Positions 1 to 8,289 of a stretch of 64,000 bases of DNA are shown one piece after another. The DNA comes from Anaerosacchariphilus hominis. Lineage in GTDB: Bacteria > Bacillota > Clostridia > Lachnospirales > Lachnospiraceae. The stretch is from positions 248,001-312,000 of the forward strand of contig NZ_JACOOR010000003.1 in the NCBI RefSeq assembly GCF_014290175.1, written 5' to 3'. Under the pieces are notes generated by a model. The model did no database searches, was not told where the DNA came from, and saw only the letters and a program-made list of their open reading frames with translations. Numbering within the stretch: the stretch's first letter is position 1; the number at the start of each line of letters is the position of its first letter. Position numbers and translations under genes: made by a program.

Positions 1-352
1 CCCCTCCACGGTTTCGCGCTTCTTTTACCCGCTCGATGGCCTCCGCAAATTCCTTCTTTGGAAGATCATAATAAAGAGTAGCCAGTATGGACGTCTCTCC
101 ATGTCTGAGGAAATGCTCCGCCGCTTCTTCCGGCTCCGCGTAAAAGAAATGTCCGCCTCCGCCGTGTACGTGAATATCTACAAAACCGGGACCTACATAA
201 AGTCCCTGCGCGTCCAGTACCTCCGCGTCCTTCGGAATTTCTATCTCTGAGGCCTTTCCGACCGCCGCAATCCGGTCGCCTTCCACCGCCAGAACCCCGT
301 CCCACAGGATTCCCGTTTCCAGGACGATTTTCGCATTCTTAATAAAAAGCAT
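1..352 (-). CDS. nagA: N-acetylglucosamine-6-phosphate deacetylase-like amidohydrolase (N-terminal part; runs off the window)
   Basis: Only the first ~117 residues are present. NagA removes the acetyl group from N-acetylglucosamine 6-phosphate in the cytoplasm. The visible part shows the short N-terminal beta-strand region followed by VGPGFVDIHVHGGGG near residue 55, the HxH metal-binding motif of this amidohydrolase family, then an HGETS segment equivalent to the HGTTS of NagA. The ATG at 352 is preceded by GGAGG eight bases upstream. It starts 12 bp after the FGGY kinase and is probably the last known gene of the transporter operon. The substrate may be another acetylated amino sugar, since the cluster also contains sugar kinases. 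The assignment to the family is firm, the exact substrate is not. Confidence 0.72.
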   Translation of the reverse strand, partial: MLFIKNAKIVLETGILWDGVLAVEGDRIAAVGKASEIEIPKDAEVLDAQGLYVGPGFVDIHVHGGGGHFFYAEPEEAAEHFLRHGETSILATLYYDLPKKEFAEAIERVKEARNRGG

Positions 353-364
353 TCCCGCATCCTC

Positions 365-1810
365 CTAGCGCCAGATTCTGTGCTCCAGTTCTCTATATTT
401 TCGATATTTTTCCTCGTATGCCTGCTGCCATTCTCCCGGTTTGTAGCATCTGCTGACCAACAACGCAGGAAGTCTGCCCTTTGCAAACTCTCCCGTGCCG
501 ATTCCAGCCAGGATCGCCGCTCCGGCTCCCGCCGCTTCGGAAGTCACCGGAACCTGAATCTCCATTCCCGTCACGTCCGCGATAATTCTGCACCACAGAT
601 CGCTCCGGGCGCCTCCGCCGAACAATACCAGCCGCCGTACATGGCCGCTGGCTTCCATGGCCTCCAGAAGAATCCGTATCTGATACGCAATTCCTTCCAT
701 CACAGCCAGCGCGAAATCGCCGCGCCCCGACGCCAGGTTAACTCCGTAAAAGCACCCTTCGGCCTCCGGATAATAGTCCGGACTGCTTGGACCATTGAAA
801 TAGGGATAACACCGCACGGTACTTCCCCGCTCTCTGGCCGCCTCCGCCTCTTTTCCTATCTCGTCATAGCTCTTTCCCGGGAACATCTCATCCCTGAGCC
901 ACCGCAGGCACACAGCGGCTGTATTGATCACGCCCTCCGTCACCCAGCTTTTTTCATCGATATAAGCCGACCAGCCGACCTTTCTGCTTCTTTCTGTGTC
1001 CACATGATCCCAGTATCTGCATATAGCTCCTGATGTGCCCAGAGATATGGTCATGGTATCCATTCCCAGTCCCGCTCCCAGGGACGCACATCTCTGATCC
1101 TGCGCTCCCACAGCGACCATACAGTTTTCCGAAAGTCCCAGCTCCTTTGCAATCTCCGGAAGAAGCGGCCCCGCCGCCTCGCCGCTCCAGGCAAGCCTGG
1201 GAAGCTTTTCTTCTGCTATCTCATATTTCTCCAGAACCTCCCGGCTCCAGACATGTTTTCGAATATCATATAATAAAGTACCGGAAGCCATACTGTGATC
1301 CGTCAGGCATTTTCCCGTCAGCTTTGCCGTCAGATAATCCATCGGCATCAGAAACTTCCAGGCTTTGTGGTATACCTCTGGCAGATGCTTTTTTATCCAC
1401 AAAAGCTTTGGGAGAAAATAACAGGGATCAATCGGCTTTCCGGTCAGTTCAAACATATATTCCGTTCCAAAATCTTCCGTTATCTGAACCGCTTCTTCTT
1501 TCGCACGCGCGTCTAGCCAATTAATTCCATTATGCAGAGGATTCAAATCTCCGTCAACCGGCACCAGTGTAATACCCTGGGAGCTTATGGAAATTCCTTC
1601 CACACTCGTTCTGTCTGCATCCTGAAACACTTCCTTTGCGGTCTCCAGCGTCAGTGTCCACCAAAGATTGGCGTCCTGCTCCACCCAGTTTTCCCGCGGT
1701 GTGATAAGTCCGTATTCCCGGTAAGAATCCCGAAGCTGCGTAAGTTTTTCGTCAAAAAGAATGCTGCGACAGCCGGTGGTTCCCAGATCAATCGCCAGAT
1801 ACAGTGCCAT
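365..1810 (-). CDS. FGGY-family carbohydrate kinase (first of two in the cluster)
   Basis: ATP-dependent cytoplasmic sugar or polyol kinase of 481 aa, normal for the FGGY family. The N-terminal phosphate-1 motif AIDLGTTGCRSILFD lies at residues 6-20. A GAQDQRCASLGAG segment near residue 245 carries the probable catalytic Asp. The C-terminal adenosine motif GGGARSDLWCRIIADVTG is intact. I place the start at the ATG at 1810 (MALYLAIDLG), preceded by AGGGGAGA; an upstream in-frame ATG at 1843 has no good ribosome binding site. It lies between the sugar-binding lipoprotein and the NagA-like gene, so it probably phosphorylates the sugar brought in by the adjacent transporter. Glycerol kinase, xylulokinase and LsrK-type activities cannot be told apart from sequence alone. 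Confidence 0.85.
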   Translation of the reverse strand: MALYLAIDLGTTGCRSILFDEKLTQLRDSYREYGLITPRENWVEQDANLWWTLTLETAKEVFQDADRTSVEGISISSQGITLVPVDGDLNPLHNGINWLDARAKEEAVQITEDFGTEYMFELTGKPIDPCYFLPKLLWIKKHLPEVYHKAWKFLMPMDYLTAKLTGKCLTDHSMASGTLLYDIRKHVWSREVLEKYEIAEEKLPRLAWSGEAAGPLLPEIAKELGLSENCMVAVGAQDQRCASLGAGLGMDTMTISLGTSGAICRYWDHVDTERSRKVGWSAYIDEKSWVTEGVINTAAVCLRWLRDEMFPGKSYDEIGKEAEAARERGSTVRCYPYFNGPSSPDYYPEAEGCFYGVNLASGRGDFALAVMEGIAYQIRILLEAMEASGHVRRLVLFGGGARSDLWCRIIADVTGMEIQVPVTSEAAGAGAAILAGIGTGEFAKGRLPALLVSRCYKPGEWQQAYEEKYRKYRELEHRIWR

Positions 1811-1884
1811 AGTTTTTCTCCCCTTTACGCCGATGATTTTCACAGGAGCCCATGAAACGGGCTCCTGCTGGTTTTATTCTGTGT

Positions 1885-2937
1885 TTACTTTCTTGCTGCT
1901 ACGATGGACTTCCAGTCAAAATCTTTGATAGTCTCTGCAGTCAGCAGTGTGGAATGAGACAGGGTCTCCTTCGGAAGTTCTTCGCCTGCCAGTGCCGAAG
2001 CGATGGCATCAATAGCGTCGTGAGCCTGGGTTACCGGAGAGGAAGCCGCCATACACTTGATGTACGGATCGTTATTCTCCAGTTTCTCAAAGCCTTCCTG
2101 TCCCCATGCATTGCAGCATACCACTGCCTTGGAGCCTGCTGCCTCGATTGCAGATGCAGCGCCTGCGCCTGTATCATAGTTGATGCCGTATACCAGATCC
2201 ACGTCCGGATTTGCAGTCAGGATATTCTCCATCACTGCCATTGCGTCGGTACGGCTTGCCTTGCCATCCTGCTGCGCTACGATTTCCACACCGTCAAGCT
2301 GAGAAATGGTTTCCGCAAAGCCCTGCGCACGAAGTCCGCATACAATCGGGGACGCCGGGAAATCCAAAATCGCTACCTTCGCCTTGCCGCCCAGATTATC
2401 TGTGATGTACTGCTTCGCCCACTCTGCTACCATAGCGCCGTCCTCGTAGTAATCGAAGATAACCTTGGTAGCCGGAATATCGGAATCGATTCCACCGTCG
2501 TAGCAGATAACCGGGATTCCTGCGTCAATGGCGTCCTGACACGCCGGAATCAGCGCTGTCGGGTCTGCCGCCGCAAGCAGGATCACGTCTACACCCTGAG
2601 TGATAAAGTCCTCGATCTGGGAAATCTGTGTGGTTACGTCTCCGTCCGCGTCACTGATTACCATCTCATAGCCCTTTTCCTCACCGTAAGCGCGGAAGGT
2701 GGTCTCCAGATCTACATAATACTCGTCACGTCTGTAGTACAGGTCTACGCCGACTACGATCTTATCGCCGGAATCCGCGTCTGCCGTAGCGGTATCATCC
2801 GCAGAAGCTGTAGTACTTTCCGCTGTACCCTGTCCCTCTTCCTTGGTGTCGCCTGAAGAACCGCAGGCTGCCATACCGAGTACCATAGATGCTGCTAACC
2901 CAAGTGCCATCAGTTTGTTCAGTGTTCTCTTTTTCAT
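1885..2937 (-). CDS. Sugar ABC transporter substrate-binding lipoprotein (RbsB-like)
   Basis: A 350-aa extracellular solute-binding protein of the ribose/galactose type (periplasmic-binding-protein class I). It begins MKKRTLNKLMALGLAASM and has a lipobox GMAAC with the lipidated Cys at residue 25, followed by an acidic Ser/Thr-rich linker. The two-lobed binding fold follows, with VVGVDLYYRRDEYY near residue 60 and YGINYDTGAGAASAIEAAG in the second lobe. The ATG at 2937 has AAGGAGG seven bases upstream, which excludes the longer frame opening at 3102. It sits after the ATPase and before the kinase, so the order here is permease, ATPase, binding protein, kinase. The ligand cannot be read from the sequence. 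Confidence 0.9.
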   Translation of the reverse strand: MKKRTLNKLMALGLAASMVLGMAACGSSGDTKEEGQGTAESTTASADDTATADADSGDKIVVGVDLYYRRDEYYVDLETTFRAYGEEKGYEMVISDADGDVTTQISQIEDFITQGVDVILLAAADPTALIPACQDAIDAGIPVICYDGGIDSDIPATKVIFDYYEDGAMVAEWAKQYITDNLGGKAKVAILDFPASPIVCGLRAQGFAETISQLDGVEIVAQQDGKASRTDAMAVMENILTANPDVDLVYGINYDTGAGAASAIEAAGSKAVVCCNAWGQEGFEKLENNDPYIKCMAASSPVTQAHDAIDAIASALAGEELPKETLSHSTLLTAETIKDFDWKSIVAARK

Positions 2938-3004
2938 AGAAATCCTCCTTCTATAAAATATTATATTTTCTGTCGACACGCGACAAAAGTTCTGTTTTAT
3001 CTCA

Positions 3005-4498
3005 TCAGGATACCGCGTACTCCATAATCGCTTCCTGGCTGAAGATCTCACGCTCGATTTCACCCGAAATCGTACCCTCGCGCATGACGTAAATCCGATC
3101 ACAGATACCGATCAGCTCCGGCATATCCGAAGAAATCATGATAACGGCCTTTCCTGCCTGCGCCTGCTGGCACATGAGCTTGTAAATCTCCGCCTTGGCT
3201 CCCACGTCTACGCCCCTGGTCGGCTCGTCAAAGATCAAAATCTCCGAATCTACCGCCAGCCATTTGGCCAGCACGACCTTCTGCTGGTTGCCGCCGGACA
3301 GAAGACGTACCTCCTTCTCCTCGGAAGAGGTGGCTGTGCCAAGCATTTCGATATACTTTTTCGCCAGATCCTTTTCTTTCTTTTTGTTCAGAAGGCCGCC
3401 GGTACAGATATTGTTCAAATCCACGATCGCCGTGTTGGCGCTGATGGAATGAATCAAGATCAGGCCCTGCTGCTTCCGATCCTCGGGAACCAGCGCAATC
3501 TTATGCTTTACCGCATCCATAACGGAATGGATTTCCACCTTTTTTCCGTCGATGTAAATCTCACCGCCGGTCCGTTTGTCCGCTCCGAAGATGACACGGG
3601 CTGTCTCGGTTCTTCCGGCTCCTACCAGACCTGCCAGGCCCACGATTTCCCCATGACGTACATTGAAATTCACGTCATGTAAGAGCTTCAGTGTGGAAAT
3701 ATTCTTTACCTCCAGGGCCACATCCCCGATTTCCGCCTCCAGCTTCGGATACTCGTTTACGATATCCCGGCCTACCATCAGAGAAATAAGCTTCGCTCTG
3801 TCCACTGATTTTACCGGAAGGGTATCAATCTGACATCCGTCACGCAGAACCGTCACCATATCCGCGATTCGGAAAATCTCCTCCATACGGTGGGAAATAT
3901 ATACAATAGTAACGCCCCGCTCCTTCAGCAGGTCAATGATATGGAATAGGCAATCCAGCTCTTTGTCGGTCAGGGTCGCCGACGGCTCATCCATAATCAG
4001 CAACTCCGCGTCAAAGGAAAGTGCCTTGCAAATCTCTACAATCTGTTTTTGGGCTACGGACAGTCTTGCCACTTCCATATCCACATCCAGATCAATATTC
4101 AGACTGTCCAGAAGCTTCTTCGCTTCCTGCCGCAGTTTCTTCCAGTCTACCAGGTGCGCCTTCGTCATAAAGGGTCTTCCCAAGAAAATATTTTCCGCCA
4201 CAGACAGGGTCTCTGAAAGCTTCAGCTCCTGATGTACGACGCTCAAACCCAGCTTCTGCGCTTCCAGCGGAGTTTTCACATGGGCTTCCTGTCCCTTGAA
4301 CCAGTATCCGCCAGAATCTGCCCGGTACACGCCTGTCAGGACTTTGATCAGAGTCGATTTTCCCGCTCCGTTTTCTCCTACCAGAGCGTGTACGCTGCCT
4401 CTTCGTACCTGAAAGGTCACGTCAGTCAGCGCCTTTACTCCCGGAAACGTTTTGGTTACATTTCTTATGTCAAGAATTACTTCCCGATTATCCTCCAT
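3005..4498 (-). CDS. Sugar ABC transporter ATP-binding protein, duplicated NBD (RbsA-like)
   Basis: A 497-aa tandem ATPase that energises ribose-type sugar import. The first nucleotide-binding domain has Walker A GENGAGKST near residue 41 and Walker B LLIMDEPSA near 165. Its signature is the reduced LSVAQKQ form. The second domain has the degenerate GLVGAGRTE P-loop near residue 288 and an intact LSGGNQQKVVLAKWLA signature. This asymmetry is usual for RbsA, MglA and XylG proteins. The start ATG at 4498 follows AAGGAGG. It lies 12 bp downstream of the permease, consistent with one transcript. Confidence 0.93.
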   Translation of the reverse strand: MEDNREVILDIRNVTKTFPGVKALTDVTFQVRRGSVHALVGENGAGKSTLIKVLTGVYRADSGGYWFKGQEAHVKTPLEAQKLGLSVVHQELKLSETLSVAENIFLGRPFMTKAHLVDWKKLRQEAKKLLDSLNIDLDVDMEVARLSVAQKQIVEICKALSFDAELLIMDEPSATLTDKELDCLFHIIDLLKERGVTIVYISHRMEEIFRIADMVTVLRDGCQIDTLPVKSVDRAKLISLMVGRDIVNEYPKLEAEIGDVALEVKNISTLKLLHDVNFNVRHGEIVGLAGLVGAGRTETARVIFGADKRTGGEIYIDGKKVEIHSVMDAVKHKIALVPEDRKQQGLILIHSISANTAIVDLNNICTGGLLNKKKEKDLAKKYIEMLGTATSSEEKEVRLLSGGNQQKVVLAKWLAVDSEILIFDEPTRGVDVGAKAEIYKLMCQQAQAGKAVIMISSDMPELIGICDRIYVMREGTISGEIEREIFSQEAIMEYAVS

Positions 4499-4510
4499 GT
4501 GAACGCCTCC

Positions 4511-5509
4511 TTACTTTGATTCTGCCTGCCGTTTACTCTTATATACGTCAAATCCAATCGCCACAACCAGTACGATTCCCTGCACTACCTGCTGATAATA
4601 GGAACTGATATTCAACAGGGTCATTCCATTTTCCAGAATACCTACAAATACAGCTCCCAATGCTACGCCGATGGGCTTTCCTTTACCGCCCGTCAGAGAT
4701 ACGCCTCCCATGACAACCGCGATAACCGCTTTGAACTCCCAGCCAGTTCCGCCCTGCGGCTGACCTGAACTCAGACGGGATACCAGAATGATACCTACGA
4801 TACCTGCAGCCAGACCGCCCAGCGTAAATACAGCTCTCTTAATCTGACTTGCGTTGATACCGGACAGCCATGCTGCCTCTGCGTTGCCGCCTACTGCGTA
4901 TACATAACGGCCAAACTTGGTCTTGGCTGCCACAAAAGCTGTAACAGCGTAAATCAAAATCATGAATACGACCGGCCAGGGAATCAGGTCCTTGCCGCCG
5001 ATGTTTAAGTAGCCTCTTCCGATCCATCCGATGGAATCCGGAAGTCCGGTAATCGGATAGGAATTGGTAACTACATAGCAGAGACCTCTCGCGATATACT
5101 GCATACCCAGCGTCGCGATAAATGCCGGGATTCCGAAGTATGTAACCAGACATCCGTTGATCACACCGGTCAGAACACCCAGAAGAATCGCCGCCACTGC
5201 CGCCAGCGCCGGATGCCAGCCGAAGGTAACAATCAGTTTTGCAAATACGCAGCCTGTAATACCTACTACCGAAGCAAGACCCAGGTCGAAATCACCGGTT
5301 GCCATGATAAAAAATGCGCCTGCTGCCAGAATTGCAATCATCGAAACCTGCCTGAGGATATTCATCCAGTTGCTGTAGCTCATAAAGTTGGGAGCTATAA
5401 TTGTCCAGGCAATAATCAGCAGGATGATCGGAAGGACAATTACGTAATTGCTTAAAAATGTGGAAAGGCTTTCGATAATTCCGTTCTTTTCCTTTGCACC
5501 CGTCTGCAT
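4511..5509 (-). CDS. Sugar ABC transporter permease (RbsC-like)
   Basis: An integral membrane protein of 332 aa with about eight to ten hydrophobic segments, belonging to the ribose/xylose permease family. The typical C-terminal cytoplasmic motif (GGVSLTGGKGKPIGVALG, then GILENGMTLL) is present and contacts the ATPase. The start is set by the ribosome binding site. AAGGAGG lies seven bases before the ATG at 5509 (MQTGAKEKNG), while the ATG 27 bases upstream at 5536 has none and would place the SD sequence inside the gene. It is the first gene of the leftward operon, behind the promoter at 5644-5673 and several operator-like motifs. Confidence 0.92.
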   Translation of the reverse strand: MQTGAKEKNGIIESLSTFLSNYVIVLPIILLIIAWTIIAPNFMSYSNWMNILRQVSMIAILAAGAFFIMATGDFDLGLASVVGITGCVFAKLIVTFGWHPALAAVAAILLGVLTGVINGCLVTYFGIPAFIATLGMQYIARGLCYVVTNSYPITGLPDSIGWIGRGYLNIGGKDLIPWPVVFMILIYAVTAFVAAKTKFGRYVYAVGGNAEAAWLSGINASQIKRAVFTLGGLAAGIVGIILVSRLSSGQPQGGTGWEFKAVIAVVMGGVSLTGGKGKPIGVALGAVFVGILENGMTLLNISSYYQQVVQGIVLVVAIGFDVYKSKRQAESK

Positions 5510-5537
5510 AAAAAGTTCCTCCTTCTCTTTTTCCATT

Positions 5538-5553
5538 TCTTTCGTTTTGGAAA
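5538..5553. promoter_or_regulatory. Operator-like motif, copy 1
   Basis: TCTTTCGTTTTGGAAA occurs here and again exactly at 5790-5805. It has CTTTC/GAAA ends around a GTTTTG centre, resembling tandem TTTCGTTT operators known for DeoR-family repressors such as AgaR. It lies between the promoter and the start of the permease gene, where bound repressor would block transcription. The regulator assignment is inference. Confidence 0.55.
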
Positions 5554-5643
5554 TATTTGTTTTCCCTTTCGAAATGAAAAGTTTTGTTTGTTTTCATTTT
5601 TCATTTGTTTCCGTTGTTTTCTTTTTCGAAAAAGCTTGTCTTA

Positions 5644-5673
5644 ATACTAATCCATATTTGCCATATTTGTCAA
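5644..5673 (-). promoter_or_regulatory. Sigma-A-type promoter of the sugar transporter operon
   Basis: On the minus strand TTGACA (5668-5673) is followed after 18 bp by TAGTAT (5644-5649). It leaves about 135 bp of leader before the permease start, and that leader holds the operator-like repeats. Confidence 0.6.
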
Positions 5674-5789
5674 TCTATTTTTTCACTTTTTCGTAAATTC
5701 TTTATATTTTTTCTCATTTAAGCTAGACTTTTTTTCGTTTTTATGCTTTAATGTTCTTGATCACTTCTATTTATGTTTTTCTTTCAAAA

Positions 5790-5805
5790 TCTTTCGTTTT
5801 GGAAA
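5790..5805. promoter_or_regulatory. Operator-like motif, copy 2
   Basis: An exact 16-base copy of the motif at 5538-5553, extended here to the inverted repeat CTTTC-GTTTTG-GAAAG. It lies about 90 bp upstream of the rightward gene at 5897 and upstream of the leftward promoter, so it could act on both divergent units. Confidence 0.55.
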
Positions 5806-5896
5806 GTTTTTGATTTTCAGTTTTACGCTTTAATTTCATAAAATTTTCAATATTTCCAGCAATACACTTGATTCTTTTTGTAAAGGAGGATGTTTC

Positions 5897-7222
5897 ATGC
5901 AAAAAATAAATGTCCTGTGGATCGGGCACCCGGACTATCTGAACGAAAACTCAGAGGCCATCCGGCGTCATATCGCCGCTTCCCTCTCCCCGGACTGCTT
6001 TTACACCCCGGAGTCGGCCCCAGTCATCGTGACAGACGCCCAGGCCATCGCAGCCGGCCGGGAATCCCTGAACGGTTCCTTTTCCGGCGCCGTCCTCATT
6101 CTTCTGACCTGGACTGAGTGCAGCCTTGTCACCACAGTATTAAAAGAGCTCCGTGGACTCCCCTGTATTTTATGGGGCTTTCCTCTGGAGGAAGTGAACG
6201 GCGTCACGGAAAGTACCGGTTCATACGTCTCCGCAGCCATGCTGTCCGGCCCCCTAAAGCGACTGCAGCTTCCCATCGATGTACTGATCGGAAGCTGGAA
6301 GGAAAAGGCGATCCAACAGAAGCTTCAGGCCTTCGCCCGCGCGGCCCATGCCTGTCATACGCTTTTTTACTCGCGTATCGGACTCTTCGGCTACACTTCC
6401 ATGAGCATCTATCCCGGTACCTTCGATCACGTGTTGATGCGCTGGAAGCTGGGCCCTGAAGTGGAACAGATGGATTCCTATTCCCTGATCCGCCGGGCGG
6501 AAACCGTCTCTGAGGCCGACATCGATTCCGCATGGGACAAGCTGCAGAACCGCGCGGCTATCCGCCGTGATTTTAAGTCAGAGGTTCTCCGACAGACCCT
6601 GGCCCTCTACGCCGCCCTCACCTCCCTCTGTCAGGAGCATCGCTGGTCGGCAGTCAACATCAAATGCCAGTATGAATTTTCCAAGGAATACCGGGTGGTT
6701 CCCTGCGTCGCTCTGTCCCTGCTTGCGGACGAAGGCGTCACGGCTTCCTGCGAGGGCGATATTCCAAATACCGTCTCCATGCTGCTTTTGCAGGCCCTCT
6801 CCGGGGAAACTGTCACCTACGGAGACGCTCTCTCTCACAAAGAAAATGTGGTAACTTTCTCGCCCTGCGGTTTTCTGCCCCTCAGTATGGGCGCGCCCGG
6901 CGTATGCGTCCAGAAGTTCATGGAGCATCCCGGATTTTCCGGCGTACAGGTCTGCGGCGTCCTGCGGCCGGAAAAGGTTACATTTCTTCGCATTGTGGAG
7001 GATGTGGGAACCTATCACCTGATCTACGGAACCGGTCAGGGGCTTCCCACCAGCCCCCGAAGCGGCTGTATGCCGGCCCTGGACGTCCGTCTGGACGGCA
7101 GCATCGAAGATTTCTGCAGCGCCTATGCCGGTCAGCATTACGCCCTGGCCTACGGAGATTACTCCACGGAACTTGCTGCCTTTGCCCGACTGATGGATTT
7201 TTCTGCTATATGTATCCACTGA
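5897..7222 (+). CDS. L-fucose/L-arabinose isomerase-fold protein (divergent paralogue A)
   Basis: A 441-aa cytoplasmic protein resembling the L-fucose isomerase superfamily. An N-terminal Rossmann-like half ends in a GLFGYTSMSIYPG segment near residue 165. A C-terminal half carries NIKCQYEF near 253 and ASCEGDIPNT near 280, which match the positions of metal-binding acids in FucI/AraA enzymes. The usual HCG motif appears as SPCGF, so the histidine is missing and isomerase activity is uncertain. The ATG at 5897 follows AAGGAGG. The next gene starts 46 bp downstream and should be co-transcribed. A second paralogue lies at 11282-12634. An aldose-ketose isomerase acting on the cluster's sugar is the likeliest role. 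Confidence 0.65.
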   Translation: MQKINVLWIGHPDYLNENSEAIRRHIAASLSPDCFYTPESAPVIVTDAQAIAAGRESLNGSFSGAVLILLTWTECSLVTTVLKELRGLPCILWGFPLEEVNGVTESTGSYVSAAMLSGPLKRLQLPIDVLIGSWKEKAIQQKLQAFARAAHACHTLFYSRIGLFGYTSMSIYPGTFDHVLMRWKLGPEVEQMDSYSLIRRAETVSEADIDSAWDKLQNRAAIRRDFKSEVLRQTLALYAALTSLCQEHRWSAVNIKCQYEFSKEYRVVPCVALSLLADEGVTASCEGDIPNTVSMLLLQALSGETVTYGDALSHKENVVTFSPCGFLPLSMGAPGVCVQKFMEHPGFSGVQVCGVLRPEKVTFLRIVEDVGTYHLIYGTGQGLPTSPRSGCMPALDVRLDGSIEDFCSAYAGQHYALAYGDYSTELAAFARLMDFSAICIH

Positions 7223-7268
7223 CAGGTCTGTGAAGATCTTGTTCTAATTTAAAAAGGAGGTTTTACAC

Positions 7269-8207
7269 ATGTTATCTTGTACCGAATTCATTCCCTGCTA
7301 CAGCGAACTGTTCACGTTTCTGGAGGCTAAACGGGGCCGTGAAGAGTTAAACCGCTTCTGGGACTACCTGTTCGCGCCCACAGGCTCCGGCATCCCGCTT
7401 ATCAATTATGTAAAGGAACAGGGGATCCGTGGCTGTTATTCCTACTGGGCTGGCACGTTGAACGAGGAAGCTGCCGATTTCACCATGTATCTGAACGAGA
7501 AAGGCGGCTGGTTTATGAACGTAATGCATCACTGTCCTTCTAAAGGAAGACTGCTGGCTTTAAAAGATGAAATCGGCCTCACCCCCTACCATGACTACTG
7601 TCTGCACTGCGATTCCTATCGACAGGCTGCAGAAAAAGTAGGCCTGAAATACATCTACAATTTTAACGGGGTCGATCACGCCGCATGTTCCATGTTGATC
7701 TACGATCCCAAAGTATTTGACGGCCGTGTCATCGTAGATGAAAACACAGAAATCATGGATCGACGTGCTTCCCAGAACGAATATTTTCACAAGGATTTCC
7801 ACAGTATTCTAAACATGGGCATCCATTATGTGGGCGAGCATTATGGAAAAGAGGCTCTGACCGAATTCCTAACCACCTTCACCCACCATGTATACACGCC
7901 CGTTCTGACCGCCATCAAAGAAAAAGGACCGGCCGCCATTCAGGAGAAAATTCTCGACACTTATCACCGGGAGAAGGCAGAAGACGCCGTCGAAACCAGT
8001 CTGACTGGAGATACCCTGACCGTCACCGTCCATTATTGTCCTGCGGTGCGCCACCTTCTGGACACCGGCCGGACAGTATCGCCCTGGTACCCTTACACCA
8101 CGACCGTCATCATGCAGACTCTGGCCGACGCCGCCAGCTGCGCCTTTACCATGGATTCCTATGACGAGGCCACCGGAGCCGCCTCCTATCATTTTACAAA
8201 GAAATAA
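7269..8207 (+). CDS. Cys-rich protein of unknown function (possibly ATC-hydrolase-like)
   Basis: This 312-aa soluble protein is not firmly recognised. The middle carries HHCPSKGRLLAL, then YHDYCLHCD about 20 residues later, then DHAACSMLIYD. This spacing (CP...G...C..C-D...C) resembles the L-2-amino-thiazoline-4-carboxylic acid hydrolase family, but the match is from memory and weak. The C-terminal 70 residues hold a second unit with VHYCPAVRHLLDTG. There is no signal peptide or membrane segment. The ATG at 7269 has AAGGAGG upstream. It follows the isomerase-like gene in the same transcript and ends just before a strong bidirectional terminator, so it probably belongs to the sugar pathway. 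Confidence 0.55.
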   Translation: MLSCTEFIPCYSELFTFLEAKRGREELNRFWDYLFAPTGSGIPLINYVKEQGIRGCYSYWAGTLNEEAADFTMYLNEKGGWFMNVMHHCPSKGRLLALKDEIGLTPYHDYCLHCDSYRQAAEKVGLKYIYNFNGVDHAACSMLIYDPKVFDGRVIVDENTEIMDRRASQNEYFHKDFHSILNMGIHYVGEHYGKEALTEFLTTFTHHVYTPVLTAIKEKGPAAIQEKILDTYHREKAEDAVETSLTGDTLTVTVHYCPAVRHLLDTGRTVSPWYPYTTTVIMQTLADAASCAFTMDSYDEATGAASYHFTKK

Positions 8208-8231
8208 GCTACATACCTTCTTCCCAAAAAG

Positions 8232-8268
8232 CAGGAGCTGATTCCGAATCTGTCGGAATCAGCTCCTG
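8232..8268. terminator. Bidirectional intrinsic terminator
   Basis: A 16-bp perfect stem (8232-8247 pairs with 8253-8268) with a 5-base loop lies between the convergent genes ending at 8207 and 8290. An A-run precedes it and T-rich sequence follows, so it can serve both strands. Confidence 0.85.
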
Positions 8269-8289
8269 TCTTATTCTCACTTCTGTCTT

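Larger units (their letters stand above)
5510..5896. other. Divergent regulatory intergenic region (387 bp, AT-rich)
   Basis: This gap separates the leftward transporter operon from the rightward isomerase-like gene. It holds no convincing gene. It contains a leftward promoter (5644-5673), two exact copies of a 16-base motif (5538-5553 and 5790-5805), a CTTTCGAAATGAAAAG site at 5567-5582 and the 14-base perfect palindrome CTTTTTCGAAAAAG at 5621-5634. The stretch 5580-5620 is a run of TTTCATTT/TTTGTTT units. It looks like a multi-site control region for a DeoR- or ROK-type repressor. Confidence 0.7.
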
